Source: Paraburkholderia sp. SG-MS1 (lineage in GTDB: Bacteria > Pseudomonadota > Gammaproteobacteria > Burkholderiales > Burkholderiaceae). Taken from it: a stretch of 38,498 nucleotides of DNA. The notes below the pieces were generated by a model. The model saw nothing but the letters and a program-made list of their open reading frames with translations. It did not search any database and was not told where the DNA came from. A program made the position numbers and the translations under genes. Below are positions 1 through 7,673 of this stretch, piece after piece. How positions within the stretch are numbered: position 1 is the first letter of the stretch; every line of letters begins with the position of its first letter. The stretch lies in the NCBI RefSeq assembly GCF_012275575.1, contig NZ_NPIH01000253.1, forward strand, positions 3,830 through 42,327, written 5' to 3'.

Positions 1-837
1 CCGCCACTGGCGCAGGTGCCCGCCAGCATTCAGCTCCTGAATCGCGATTTTCTGTCCGATGTGGCTAATATTCCGGACGCGTCGATCGACCTGATCGTTT
101 GCGATCCGCCTTATGGGCTGGGCAAGGACTACGGCAACGACTCCGACATGCGCACAGGCGAGGAATTTCTCGCGTGGACGCGTGGTTGGCTCGAACTGGC
201 CATTCCGAAGCTCAAGCCCTCGGGGTCGCTGTACATATTCTGTACATGGCAGTATTCGCCGGAAATCTTCAGCTTTGTGAAGACAAAACTCACGATGATC
301 AACGAAATCATCTGGGACCGGCGCGTACCGAGCATGGGCGGCACTGTGCGCAGGTTTACGTCGGTACACGACAACATCGGCTTTTTCGCGGTGTCGAAGG
401 ATTATTTCTTCGATCTCGATCCCGTCCGCATCCCGTACGATGCAGTCACGAAGAAGGCGCGTTCTCGTAAGTTGTTCGAGGGCAGCAAGTGGCTCGAGCT
501 TGGCTATAATCCAAAAGATGTGTGGTCGGTATCGCGGCTGCATCGGCAACACGCGGAACGCGTCGCCCATCCGACCCAAAAACCCTTGGAAATTGTCGAG
601 CGGATGGTGCTGGCGAGTTGTCCGAAGGGCGGCCGTGTGCTCGACCCCTTCATGGGCAGCGGCACCACCGCAGTCGCTTGCGCCCGTCAGCAGCGCGAAT
701 TCGTCGGCTATGAGATCAATGAAAGTTACTGGGCGATAGCGCGCGAGCGTGTGAGCGCCGCCGCCTCGCCGCCCCAGCCTCGCCGGGCGAAGGCCAAAGC
801 CAAAGCCAGAACGCAACGGCAGACCGAAGTGCAATGA
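1..837 (+). CDS. Site-specific DNA methyltransferase, beta class (adenine-N6/cytosine-N4 type), 5' end uncertain
   Basis: Transfers a methyl group from S-adenosylmethionine to a base in a short DNA recognition site. Counting from the GTG at 16, the catalytic DPPY motif is at residues 30-33. The SAM-binding FxGxG-type motif (PFMGSG) is at 211-216, after an HPTQKP stretch at 185-190. This DPPY-before-FxGxG order is that of the beta class, which includes CcrM. The C-terminus is a short Lys/Ala/Arg-rich tail. The frame stays open to the left edge and the GTG at 16 has no clear ribosome binding site, so the true start may lie outside the window. No restriction endonuclease gene is visible nearby, so it looks like an orphan methylase. 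It ends 45 bases before trpA. From memory, a B. cenocepacia methylase on chromosome 2 that marks GTWWAC may be the counterpart; this is not verified. The family is certain, the specificity is not. Confidence 0.9.
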   Translation, partial: PPLAQVPASIQLLNRDFLSDVANIPDASIDLIVCDPPYGLGKDYGNDSDMRTGEEFLAWTRGWLELAIPKLKPSGSLYIFCTWQYSPEIFSFVKTKLTMINEIIWDRRVPSMGGTVRRFTSVHDNIGFFAVSKDYFFDLDPVRIPYDAVTKKARSRKLFEGSKWLELGYNPKDVWSVSRLHRQHAERVAHPTQKPLEIVERMVLASCPKGGRVLDPFMGSGTTAVACARQQREFVGYEINESYWAIARERVSAAASPPQPRRAKAKAKARTQRQTEVQ

Positions 838-882
838 GCCGCGTGCGATGAGCGCGCACTAGCCCAATCCGAGAATAATTCC

Positions 883-1695
883 ATGTCCCGTATCAAGAAC
901 ACGTTTGCCGCGCTGTCTGCCCAAGGTAAGAAAGGCCTGATTCCGTTCATGACGGCCGGCGACCCCGATCCGAAGCGCACGGTCGAATTCATGCATGCCC
1001 TCGCCGCCGGCGGCGCCGATGTGATCGAACTCGGTGTGCCGTTTTCCGACCCGATGGCCGACGGTCCGGTGATCCAGCAGTCGTCCGAGCGCGCATTGGC
1101 GCAAGGTGTGTCGCTGCGCCACGTGCTTGCCGACGTCAAGCGCTTCCGCGAAACCGATGACAAGACGCCGGTGGTGTTAATGGGCTACGCCAACCCGATC
1201 GAGCGGATGGGGACGGAAGCCTTCGCGAAGGCAGCAAAAGAAGCCGGTGTCGACGGCGTGTTGGTGGTCGACTATCCGCCTGAAGAGTGTGCTAACTTCG
1301 CCGAACAGATGCGATCTGCAGCAATCGATCCTATTTTCCTGCTGGCGCCGACCTCCACGGATGAGCGCATTGCGGAAGTCGGCAAGATAGCGAGCGGCTA
1401 CGTCTACTATGTGTCGCTGAAAGGGGTGACCGGAGCGGCAAATCTGGACGTTTCCAGCATCGCGGGTAAAATCCCGGCGATCAAGTCGCGCGTACCCCTG
1501 CCGGTGGGCGTCGGCTTCGGTATCCGTGACGCCCAAACGGCGCGCTCGGTGGCCGAGGTGTCCGATGCCGTGGTGATCGGCAGCCGCATCGTCCAATTGC
1601 TCGAACAGGCAGCACCCGACACCGCTGCAGAAACGCTCACGCGCTTCATCGCTGAAGTGCGCGAGGCGCTCGATAGCGTCGCGACCGCCCGATAA
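883..1695 (+). CDS. trpA: Tryptophan synthase alpha chain
   Basis: Cleaves indole-3-glycerol phosphate to indole and glyceraldehyde 3-phosphate. The indole is channelled to the TrpB subunit in the last step of tryptophan synthesis. The 270-residue length is normal. The catalytic residues sit at their classical numbers: Glu49 in VIELGVPFSDP and Asp60 in DPMADGPV. The phosphate-binding GVGFGI segment and the later GSRIV segment of the TIM barrel are present. The ATG at 883 has only a weak purine-rich site upstream. trpB is expected to the left of the methyltransferase, outside the window, so the methylase appears to split the trpBA pair. A short dyad follows the stop codon and accD follows 77 bases later. 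Confidence 0.98.
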   Translation: MSRIKNTFAALSAQGKKGLIPFMTAGDPDPKRTVEFMHALAAGGADVIELGVPFSDPMADGPVIQQSSERALAQGVSLRHVLADVKRFRETDDKTPVVLMGYANPIERMGTEAFAKAAKEAGVDGVLVVDYPPEECANFAEQMRSAAIDPIFLLAPTSTDERIAEVGKIASGYVYYVSLKGVTGAANLDVSSIAGKIPAIKSRVPLPVGVGFGIRDAQTARSVAEVSDAVVIGSRIVQLLEQAAPDTAAETLTRFIAEVREALDSVATAR

Positions 1696-1719
1696 CAGTT
1701 ATTTTTGTCGCTTAGTGTG

Positions 1720-1742
1720 AACGGCGGGTTCGTCCCGCCGTT
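1720..1742 (+). terminator. 9-bp perfect hairpin between trpA and accD
   Basis: The arms AACGGCGGG (1720-1728) and CCCGCCGTT (1734-1742) are perfectly complementary around a 5-base loop. Only three T residues overlap and follow the 3' arm, so as an intrinsic terminator it would be weak. It may be a partial attenuator or mRNA 3'-end stabiliser between trpA and accD. Confidence 0.4.
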
Positions 1743-1772
1743 TGCGCGACCGCTGACCCAGAAGGATTCAAT

Positions 1773-2645
1773 ATGAGCTGGCTCGATAAGCTGCTGCCGC
1801 CGAAAATCAAGCAAACCGACCCGAAGAATCGCAAGGGGATTCCAGAAGGCCTGTGGATCAAGTGCCCATCGTGCGAAGCCGTGCTGTACCGCAACGACGT
1901 CGAGGCCAATCTGCACGTTTGCCCGAAGTGCGACCATCACATGCGCATCGGCGCGCGTGAGCGGCTCGACGGTCTGCTCGATCCGGAAGGCCGCTACGAA
2001 ATTGGCCAGGAAATCGTCCCGGTCGATGCACTGAAGTTCAAGGACAGCCGCAAGTACCCGGACCGCCTGAAAGAGGCGATGGACGACACCGATGAAACCG
2101 ACGCAATGGTCGTCATGGGCGGCGCGATCCATACGCTGCCGTTGGTGGTCGCCTGCTTCGAGTTTTCGTTCATGGGTGGCTCGATGGGTTCGGTGGTCGG
2201 CGAGCGTTTTGCGCGCGGCGCGCAGAACGCGCTCGAACAGAAAGTGCCGTTCATCTGCTTCACCGCTTCGGGCGGCGCGCGGATGCAGGAAAGCCTGTTG
2301 TCGCTGATGCAGATGGCCAAGACCACGGCCGTGCTGACGAAGCTTGCCGAAGCGAAGCTGCCGTTCATCTCCGTGCTGACCGACCCGACCATGGGCGGTG
2401 TGTCCGCGAGTTTCGCGTTTCTAGGCGATGTAGTGATTGCCGAGCCGAAGGCGCTGATCGGCTTTGCCGGCCCTCGCGTGATCGAGCAAACCGTGCGTGA
2501 GAAGCTGCCGGAAGGCTTCCAGCGCGCCGAGTTCCTGCTGACGAAGGGTGCGGTCGACATGATCGTCGATCGCCGCAAGCTGCGCGAAGAGATCGCGCAA
2601 TTGTTGGCGCTGTTGAGCCACCAACCGGCGGACGCGGTCGCTTAA
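1773..2645 (+). CDS. accD: Acetyl-CoA carboxylase carboxyltransferase subunit beta
   Basis: Together with AccA it moves the carboxyl group from carboxybiotin on AccB to acetyl-CoA, giving malonyl-CoA for fatty acid synthesis. The N-terminal zinc ribbon is complete, with cysteines at 31, 34, 50 and 53 (CPSC and CPKC). The crotonase-like fold carries the glycine-rich segments FMGGSMGSVVGERF, TASGGARMQES and PTMGGVSASFA that build the oxyanion and CoA sites. The length of 290 residues is standard. The ATG at 1773 is preceded by a good AGAAGGA ribosome binding site. It lies between trpA and folC on the same strand. Confidence 0.98.
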   Translation: MSWLDKLLPPKIKQTDPKNRKGIPEGLWIKCPSCEAVLYRNDVEANLHVCPKCDHHMRIGARERLDGLLDPEGRYEIGQEIVPVDALKFKDSRKYPDRLKEAMDDTDETDAMVVMGGAIHTLPLVVACFEFSFMGGSMGSVVGERFARGAQNALEQKVPFICFTASGGARMQESLLSLMQMAKTTAVLTKLAEAKLPFISVLTDPTMGGVSASFAFLGDVVIAEPKALIGFAGPRVIEQTVREKLPEGFQRAEFLLTKGAVDMIVDRRKLREEIAQLLALLSHQPADAVA

Positions 2646-2916
2646 GCAAAGGCCGCACGGCGTAGAACGATCGACTGCCCGCGCTATTGTGCAAACGCAC
2701 CGTGCGCGGCTGACAAAATAGTCAAAAAAATAGCGCGCCGCATGAGCGATCAAGCGGCGCGCTGTCATTTCCGGGATAATCACGGTCTCGCAGCGCGGCG
2801 ACGGTTGCTGTGGCTGTTCTAGCCGGTTTTCTGCGCATAAAGCGCCGGCATGCCACGCTTTCACCGCGGCGGCAAAAACCCGCGCCATTCGTATCACTGC
2901 CTAACAGATTCATTCG
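2646..2916. other. accD-folC intergenic region
   Basis: This stretch of 271 bases holds no plausible gene. Its main content is a minus-strand-oriented intrinsic terminator (2724-2763). A GATAAT hexamer near 2775 could be a plus-strand -10 element for folC, but I see no convincing -35 partner. A poly-A tract and a TGAC-N6-GTCA mini-dyad (2711-2724) lie beside the terminator. Confidence 0.5.
2724..2763 (-). terminator. Intrinsic terminator oriented on the minus strand, between accD and folC
   Basis: A perfect 10-bp GC-rich stem, AGCGCGCCGC (2732-2741) and GCGGCGCGCT (2754-2763), is bordered on its left by seven A residues (2724-2730). Read on the minus strand this gives stem, loop, stem, then a run of seven U residues, the classic terminator layout. 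Read on the plus strand the 3' arm is followed only by GTCATTT, so termination of accD transcripts would be weak. No minus-strand gene lies anywhere between 1 and 8864 to explain it. Confidence 0.65.
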
Positions 2917-4227
2917 ATGACCACATTCCCCACTCTCGACGCGTGGCTCACGCACCTTGAATCCGCGCATCCGGTCGGCATCGACATGGGTTTGGGCCGC
3001 ATTTCCCAGGTACGCGACGCGATGCAGCTGTCGTTTGCCTGTCCGGTCATCACCGTCGGCGGCACGAACGGCAAGGGGTCGACGTGTGCGATCCTCGAAT
3101 CCATTCTGCTGCGCGCCGGTTTCACGGTGGGGTGCCACACGTCGCCGCACCTGCTGTCGTTCAACGAGCGGGCGAGGGTGAACGGCACAATGGCCAGCGA
3201 CGCGGAATTGCTGCCGCACTTCGAAGCCGTCGAAGCCGCGCGTATGAGCCTCGCCGAGCCGGTCTCGCTGACGTACTTCGAATTTACGACGCTCGCGATC
3301 ATGAGCCTGTTCGCTTCGCGCGGGCTGGACGCAGTGATTTTCGAAGTGGGTCTGGGCGGCCGCCTCGACGCGGTCAATATCCTCGATACAGACTGCGCGA
3401 TCATCACGAGCATCGATATCGATCACACGGATTATCTTGGCGACACGCGCGAGAAGATCGCGCTCGAAAAGGCCGGCATTTTCCGCTCAGGCAAGCCTGC
3501 GATTTGCGCGGACCCGGTACCGCCGCAATCGCTGATCGATCACGCTGAGAAGATTGGCGCCGAACTGTGGCTCTTCGGCCGCGATTTTCGCTACGAAGGC
3601 CAAGCGGGCAGCGAGCGCCAGCAGTGGAGCTACGTCGGCCCGAGCATGCGGCGTTCGGCGCTCGCGTATCCGGCGCTGCGCGGGGCGAACCAGCTGATCA
3701 ACACGTCGGCGGCGCTGGCCGCTCTCGAAGCGCTGCGCGACCGTCTGCCGGTGTCGGCACAGGACATCCGGCTCGGTCTTGCCAACGTGGAACTGCCCGG
3801 ACGTTTCCAGGTGCTGCCGGGCAAACCGGCCATCGTGCTTGACGTCGGCCACAATCCGCATGCGGCCGCCGTGCTGGCGCAAAACCTCGGCAACATGGGC
3901 TTTTTTCCGTACACCTACGCGGTGTTCGGCGCGATGCGCGACAAGGACATTGCTGGCATTCTGAGTCACCTGAAAGGCGAGATCGACCATTGGTGCGTGA
4001 CCGATCTGCCGACCCCGCGGGCGGCGTCAGCGGACGATCTCGAGACGGCCTTGCGCGAGCAGGGTGCGGGCAAGGGCGCCGACAACAGCGTGACGCGGTA
4101 CGCATCACCCGCCGAGGCTTTCCAAGACGCGCTAAAACGAGCGTCAGAGAATGATAGAATTGTGGTTTTCGGCAGCTTCTATACGGTAGCCGGCGTCATG
4201 GCCTACCGCAAATCGCAGCAACACTGA
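2917..4227 (+). CDS. folC: Bifunctional folylpolyglutamate synthase / dihydrofolate synthase
   Basis: Adds glutamate to dihydropteroate to make dihydrofolate, and then adds further glutamates to reduced folates, using ATP. The Mur-ligase-like ATP-binding loop GGTNGKGST is at residues 48-56, followed by the HTSPHL and FNERARVNG segments typical of FolC. The C-terminal Mur ligase domain contains DVGHNPHAA. The length of 436 residues fits the family. In this order (accD-folC-SPOR-cvpA-purF) it matches the conserved proteobacterial cluster. The next gene starts 29 bases later. Confidence 0.97.
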   Translation: MTTFPTLDAWLTHLESAHPVGIDMGLGRISQVRDAMQLSFACPVITVGGTNGKGSTCAILESILLRAGFTVGCHTSPHLLSFNERARVNGTMASDAELLPHFEAVEAARMSLAEPVSLTYFEFTTLAIMSLFASRGLDAVIFEVGLGGRLDAVNILDTDCAIITSIDIDHTDYLGDTREKIALEKAGIFRSGKPAICADPVPPQSLIDHAEKIGAELWLFGRDFRYEGQAGSERQQWSYVGPSMRRSALAYPALRGANQLINTSAALAALEALRDRLPVSAQDIRLGLANVELPGRFQVLPGKPAIVLDVGHNPHAAAVLAQNLGNMGFFPYTYAVFGAMRDKDIAGILSHLKGEIDHWCVTDLPTPRAASADDLETALREQGAGKGADNSVTRYASPAEAFQDALKRASENDRIVVFGSFYTVAGVMAYRKSQQH

Positions 4228-4256
4228 ACGGGCGCCAGGCTCGAACCAAGCGATTC

Positions 4257-5144
4257 ATGGGAATTTTCTCGTTCGGCAAGAAAGACGACGCGCCCACCCG
4301 GCGCGGCGCAAACACCAGTTCCACCCGGGCTGCCCGTGGCGAGCGTGTGGAGCGGCGAACCCGCCGTACGGAGCGCACTGTCGACGCCGACGCGATGCTG
4401 CTCGACCCTTCGCTGCCGGAAAAGCAGCGGGCGCGGCGCCGGCTGGTCGGCGCGATCGCGCTGGTCGTGGCGGCGGTGATCATCCTGCCCATGGTGCTGG
4501 ACTCGCATCCCAAGCCCGTCACGGACGACATTTCCATCGACATTCCGAACCGTCCCGCGCCGAGGGTCGCTCATAAGAGCCCGGAAGACACGCAGGCCGG
4601 CGTCGCACCGGACAACCCGAGCCCTGCTGAACCGGCGCTTGCCGCTTCCAGCGTCGCGCCAGCGGCAACCTCGAAGACGGAGCAGCCCGGCACGACCAAG
4701 CCGAACTCAACCGCCAACGCCACGCCTACGGCAAAGCCGCAGGCGCCCGCACCGGCCATCGCCGCAAATACCGCCCCGGCGGCGCCAGCGAAGCCGGCGG
4801 TCCGCACGCCGGCCCCGCGCGCCGCGGCCCCGAGCGATGACGAGATAAACAACGCCGCCGCCAGTGCGGACGCGAATTCCGGCACGCCGGCGTCGCCGCC
4901 TGGCAGCCGTTTCGCGGTTCAGCTCGGCGCGTTCGCGAACGATGCCAACGCGCGCAACTGGGTAACGAAGTTGAAAGCGGCTGGCGTGCCCGCATATACC
5001 GAACATCGCAAGCAGGCAGACGGCACGACGCTGACGCTGCTGCGCGCCGGCCCATTCGCCGATCGAGCGGCGGCATCGGCCGCGATTTCGAAGGTTCGCG
5101 AGGTTGGCCTGACGTCGGGCGCGAACAACGGCGCAGCCCAGTAA
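4257..5144 (+). CDS. SPOR-domain inner-membrane protein (DedD-like)
   Basis: Probable cell-division-associated protein. A charged N-terminus of about 60 residues is followed by one membrane span at about 62-80 (LVGAIALVVAAVIILPMVL). A long Ala/Pro/Thr-rich periplasmic linker runs from about 100 to 215. A C-terminal SPOR domain (about 218-290) begins RFAVQLGAFAND. SPOR domains bind septal peptidoglycan stripped of stem peptides. Its place between folC and cvpA matches dedD of E. coli. The linker is low-complexity and likely variable between strains. No catalytic motif is seen. Confidence 0.88.
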   Translation: MGIFSFGKKDDAPTRRGANTSSTRAARGERVERRTRRTERTVDADAMLLDPSLPEKQRARRRLVGAIALVVAAVIILPMVLDSHPKPVTDDISIDIPNRPAPRVAHKSPEDTQAGVAPDNPSPAEPALAASSVAPAATSKTEQPGTTKPNSTANATPTAKPQAPAPAIAANTAPAAPAKPAVRTPAPRAAAPSDDEINNAAASADANSGTPASPPGSRFAVQLGAFANDANARNWVTKLKAAGVPAYTEHRKQADGTTLTLLRAGPFADRAAASAAISKVREVGLTSGANNGAAQ

Positions 5145-5151
5145 GCGAGCG

Positions 5152-5646
5152 ATGTTCACTGCCTTCGACTACGCTGTAATGGCGGTGATCGGTTTGTCGG
5201 CGTTGCGCGGCACGTGGCGCGGTTTTTTGTCGGAGATATTCGGGCTAATCGGCTGGATCGCGGCATTCTTCATTGCCTGCGAGTTTGTCGGTTACGTGGT
5301 GCCGTATATCCCGTCTCACTGGCCGGGCGGCGCATTGACCCAGTGGCTGCTGGCGTTCGCGCTGGTGGTGATCGGCGTGGTGCTGGTGACGAGCGTGGTG
5401 AGCGCGCTGCTGAGTCGCATCGTGCAGGCCACGGGCCTGGGCGGCGTGGACCGCTCGCTCGGTTTGATGTTCGGCCTCGTACGCGGGGTCATTCTGGTGC
5501 TGGTTCTGGTCGCCCTTGCAGGCTTGACCGAGCTGCCCCAACAGGAATTCTGGCGCAACGCCCTGCTGCGGCCCTACGCGGTCGAGGGCGTGCACGTAAT
5601 GAAACCGCTGCTTCCCGAGCCGCTTGCTGCCTACGTCCGAGTTTGA
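5152..5646 (+). CDS. cvpA: CvpA family membrane protein
   Basis: Small inner-membrane protein of 164 residues with about four hydrophobic segments (roughly 5-20, 25-48, 63-86 and 100-122). The conserved start FDYAVMAVIGLSALRGTWRG is typical of the family. In E. coli it sits directly before purF and is needed for colicin V production; its molecular role is unclear. The start lies only 7 bases after the SPOR gene, so the two are cotranscribed and probably coupled. Confidence 0.93.
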   Translation: MFTAFDYAVMAVIGLSALRGTWRGFLSEIFGLIGWIAAFFIACEFVGYVVPYIPSHWPGGALTQWLLAFALVVIGVVLVTSVVSALLSRIVQATGLGGVDRSLGLMFGLVRGVILVLVLVALAGLTELPQQEFWRNALLRPYAVEGVHVMKPLLPEPLAAYVRV

Positions 5647-5741
5647 CAATCAGGCAAGTAGTTAGAGGAACCAGCAGGACTCCGGCGCAAACCGGCTGCC
5701 CTGGCGTAACAGCGCGTACCGTCGCAGAACATCGCGTACGC

Positions 5742-5763
5742 CCCGAAGGACGAGTCCTTTGGG
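5742..5763 (+). promoter_or_regulatory. Hairpin in the purF leader
   Basis: The 174-base gap between cvpA and purF holds no gene. It contains the dyad AAGGAC-GA-GTCCTT (5746-5759). Outer CCC/GGG pairs extend it to a 10-bp stem with one G-U pair. No U-run follows. It is not an E. coli PurR-type box. It may be an RNA structure modulating purF translation or a protein site. The purF ribosome binding site (GAAGGA, about 5808-5813) lies 45 bases further on and shares the AAGGAC string with the dyad. Confidence 0.35.
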
Positions 5764-5820
5764 CTCGCTCACGCAGGCACCGGTCGCCACGACGAATTTC
5801 GTACCTTTGAAGGACATGCC

Positions 5821-7371
5821 ATGTGCGGCATCGTAGGCGTAGTTTCCCACTCTCCGGTCAATCAGCTGATCTATGACAGCCTGCTGCTCCTGCAGCATCG
5901 CGGTCAGGACGCCGCCGGCATCGCGACGGCGAACGGCAGCAACTTCCACATGCACAAGGCCAACGGCATGGTGCGCGACGTGTTCCGCACGCGCAACATG
6001 CGCAGCCTGCCCGGCACGACGGGCATCGGCCAGGTCCGTTACCCGACCGCCGGCTCGGCGTCGAGCGAAGAAGAAGCCCAGCCGTTCTACGTGAACGCGC
6101 CGTTCGGCATCATCCTCGCGCACAACGGCAACCTGACCAACTGGCAGCAACTGAAAGATGAGATGTTCCGCATCGATCGGCGCCATATCAACACCAATTC
6201 CGACACGGAAGTCATGCTCAACGTGCTCGCGCACGAACTGCAACTGGCTAGCTCCGGCCTGCAACTCGATCCGGCCGCGCTGTTCAACGCCGTGTCGGGC
6301 GTGCATCGCCGGGTGCGGGGTTCGTATGCGATCGTCTCCCTGATCGCCGGTTACGGACTGCTGGGCTTCCGCGACCCGTTCGGCATCCGTCCGCTGTGCC
6401 TCGGCAAGCTGGAAACGGCGGAAGGCGTCGAGTGGATGCTGGCGTCGGAATCAGTGGCGATCGAAGGTATCGGCTTCGAGTTCGTGCGCGATGTGGCACC
6501 GGGCGAAGCGATCTTCATCGACATCGACGGCAAGCTGCACTCGCAGCAATGCGCGAAGGCCCCGAGTCTGAACCCCTGCATTTTCGAGCTCGTGTATCTC
6601 GCGCGCCCGGACTCGGTGCTCGATGGTGTGCCGGTCTACAACGTGCGTCTGCGCATGGGCGATTACCTCGCCGAGAAGATCAAGCGCGAACTGCCCGACG
6701 TCGCCATCGACGTCGTGATGCCGATTCCCGATTCGTCCCGTCCGGCCGCGATGCAGGTCGCGAAGAAGCTGGGCGTCGAGTACCGTGAAGGCTTCTTCAA
6801 GAATCGTTACGTGGGCCGCACCTTCATCATGCCGGGCCAGGCGGTGCGCAAGAAGTCAGTGCGCCAGAAGCTGAACGCGATGGGCATCGAGTTCAAGGGC
6901 AAGAACGTGCTGATCGTCGACGACTCGATCGTGCGCGGCACCACCTCGCACGAGATCGTGCAGATGGCGCGCGATGCGGGCGCGAACAAGGTGATTTTCG
7001 CGTCGGCGGCGCCGCCGGTGAAATTCCCGAACGTCTACGGCATCGACATGCCAACGCGCGGTGAACTCGTCGCTCACGGTCGCACGGACGACGAAGTCGC
7101 GCGCATGATTGGCGCGGACCACCTCGTGTACCAGGACGTGGATGCACTGAAGCAGGCGGTGCGCGACATCAACCCGGCGCTACATGAGTTCGAGGCATCG
7201 TGCTTCGACGGCAACTACGTGACGGGCGACGTGACGACCGAGTATCTCGACCGCATCGAAACTGCGCGTCTCGCACCGTCGTCGCAATCGGATCGCGACG
7301 CCGCGAGCGAAGCGATCGACGGCGGCACGCCGGCGCGTTCGCAACTTCATCTGCAACTGTCGGTCGGTTGA
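5821..7371 (+). CDS. purF: Amidophosphoribosyltransferase
   Basis: Catalyses the first committed step of purine synthesis: glutamine plus PRPP gives phosphoribosylamine. The protein starts MCGIVGVV, so Cys2 becomes the N-terminal nucleophile of the glutaminase domain without a propeptide. HRGQDAAGI and the HNGNLTN segment complete that domain. The C-terminal phosphoribosyltransferase domain has the PRPP loop VLIVDDSIVRGTTS at about residues 363-376. The length of 516 is close to the E. coli enzyme. A GAAGGA site precedes the ATG. No iron-sulfur cysteine set of the Bacillus type is apparent. Confidence 0.98.
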   Translation: MCGIVGVVSHSPVNQLIYDSLLLLQHRGQDAAGIATANGSNFHMHKANGMVRDVFRTRNMRSLPGTTGIGQVRYPTAGSASSEEEAQPFYVNAPFGIILAHNGNLTNWQQLKDEMFRIDRRHINTNSDTEVMLNVLAHELQLASSGLQLDPAALFNAVSGVHRRVRGSYAIVSLIAGYGLLGFRDPFGIRPLCLGKLETAEGVEWMLASESVAIEGIGFEFVRDVAPGEAIFIDIDGKLHSQQCAKAPSLNPCIFELVYLARPDSVLDGVPVYNVRLRMGDYLAEKIKRELPDVAIDVVMPIPDSSRPAAMQVAKKLGVEYREGFFKNRYVGRTFIMPGQAVRKKSVRQKLNAMGIEFKGKNVLIVDDSIVRGTTSHEIVQMARDAGANKVIFASAAPPVKFPNVYGIDMPTRGELVAHGRTDDEVARMIGADHLVYQDVDALKQAVRDINPALHEFEASCFDGNYVTGDVTTEYLDRIETARLAPSSQSDRDAASEAIDGGTPARSQLHLQLSVG

Positions 7372-7394
7372 GCGCCGTTTGCTCGACCGCTCCC

Positions 7395-7423
7395 GTAGCG
7401 CGGCGTGCTGCACGCCACGCTAC
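7395..7423 (+). terminator. Long hairpin just after purF
   Basis: The arms GTAGCG-C-GGCGTG (7395-7407) and CACGCC-A-CGCTAC (7411-7423) pair over 12 of 13 positions around a 3-base loop. It starts 24 bases after the purF stop. No T-run follows, so it may be a 3'-end processing or stability structure rather than a true intrinsic terminator. Confidence 0.45.
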
Positions 7424-7431
7424 GTGCGTGT

Positions 7432-7437
7432 TAGCAT
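7432..7437 (+). promoter_or_regulatory. Possible -10 element for the metZ leader
   Basis: TAGCAT matches the sigma-70 -10 consensus at four of six positions. A start site 7 bases downstream would fall at about 7444, exactly at the first base pairs of the riboswitch. No good -35 is seen, so this rests mainly on position. Confidence 0.3.
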
Positions 7438-7442
7438 GTCGG

Positions 7443-7507
7443 CTTGCGTCGATTTGATCTCAGCTTGCGGACGCGGGGCAACCCGAAACAGCTAAAGCGA
7501 CAGGTGG
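7443..7507 (+). ncRNA. SAM-II riboswitch aptamer upstream of metZ
   Basis: The segment folds as the SAM-II H-type pseudoknot. P1 pairs 7446-7450 (GCGTC) with 7470-7474 (GACGC), extended by wobble pairs to 7443/7477. The loop begins with the conserved GATTTG (7451-7456), whose U residues line the ligand site in known SAM-II structures. Loop bases TTGC (7465-7468) pair with GC-AA of GCTAAA (7491-7496), leaving the U at 7493 unpaired, as the SAM-contacting U of the metX SAM-II RNA is. C7464 and G7463 can pair with G7497 and C7498. A GNRA-capped mini-hairpin (7475-7484) is inserted before the 3' strand. The gene it precedes, metZ, is a classic SAM-II target. The identification is from recalled consensus, not a covariance search. 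Confidence 0.82.
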
Positions 7508-7552
7508 AAAAGCCGCACTCACCCGCCTCCGCTCCAGCTTTCCCCGCACATG

Positions 7553-7588
7553 AAGCCCGCTTATGCCGACGCAAAAGCGGGCTTTTTT
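7553..7588 (+). terminator. Intrinsic terminator between the SAM-II aptamer and metZ
   Basis: A perfect 10-bp stem, AAGCCCGCTT (7553-7562) and AAGCGGGCTT (7575-7584), runs straight into six T residues (7583-7588). It lies about 45 bases after the aptamer and 85 bases before the metZ start. It is well placed as the expression platform of the riboswitch. The 3' pseudoknot strand holds AAGCG (7495-7499), which could instead pair with CGCTT of the terminator's 5' arm (7558-7562). Confidence 0.85.
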
Positions 7589-7673
7589 GTTGCTGCCGTT
7601 TGGCGTCGCGCGTCGCTTTCCAGGGGAGCCGCGCCGAACGCAGCCATCGAACATTGGAACCAGAACCAACATC

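Noticed and set aside
5742..5763. purF leader dyad as a PurR operator
   Set aside because: It does not resemble the known PurR box (central CG flanked by AAAC/GTTT-type arms), so it is kept only as an unexplained hairpin.
7563..7673. Upstream start for metZ adding 37 residues
   Set aside because: The ATG lies in the loop of the intrinsic terminator and the extra residues do not fit the family N-terminus.
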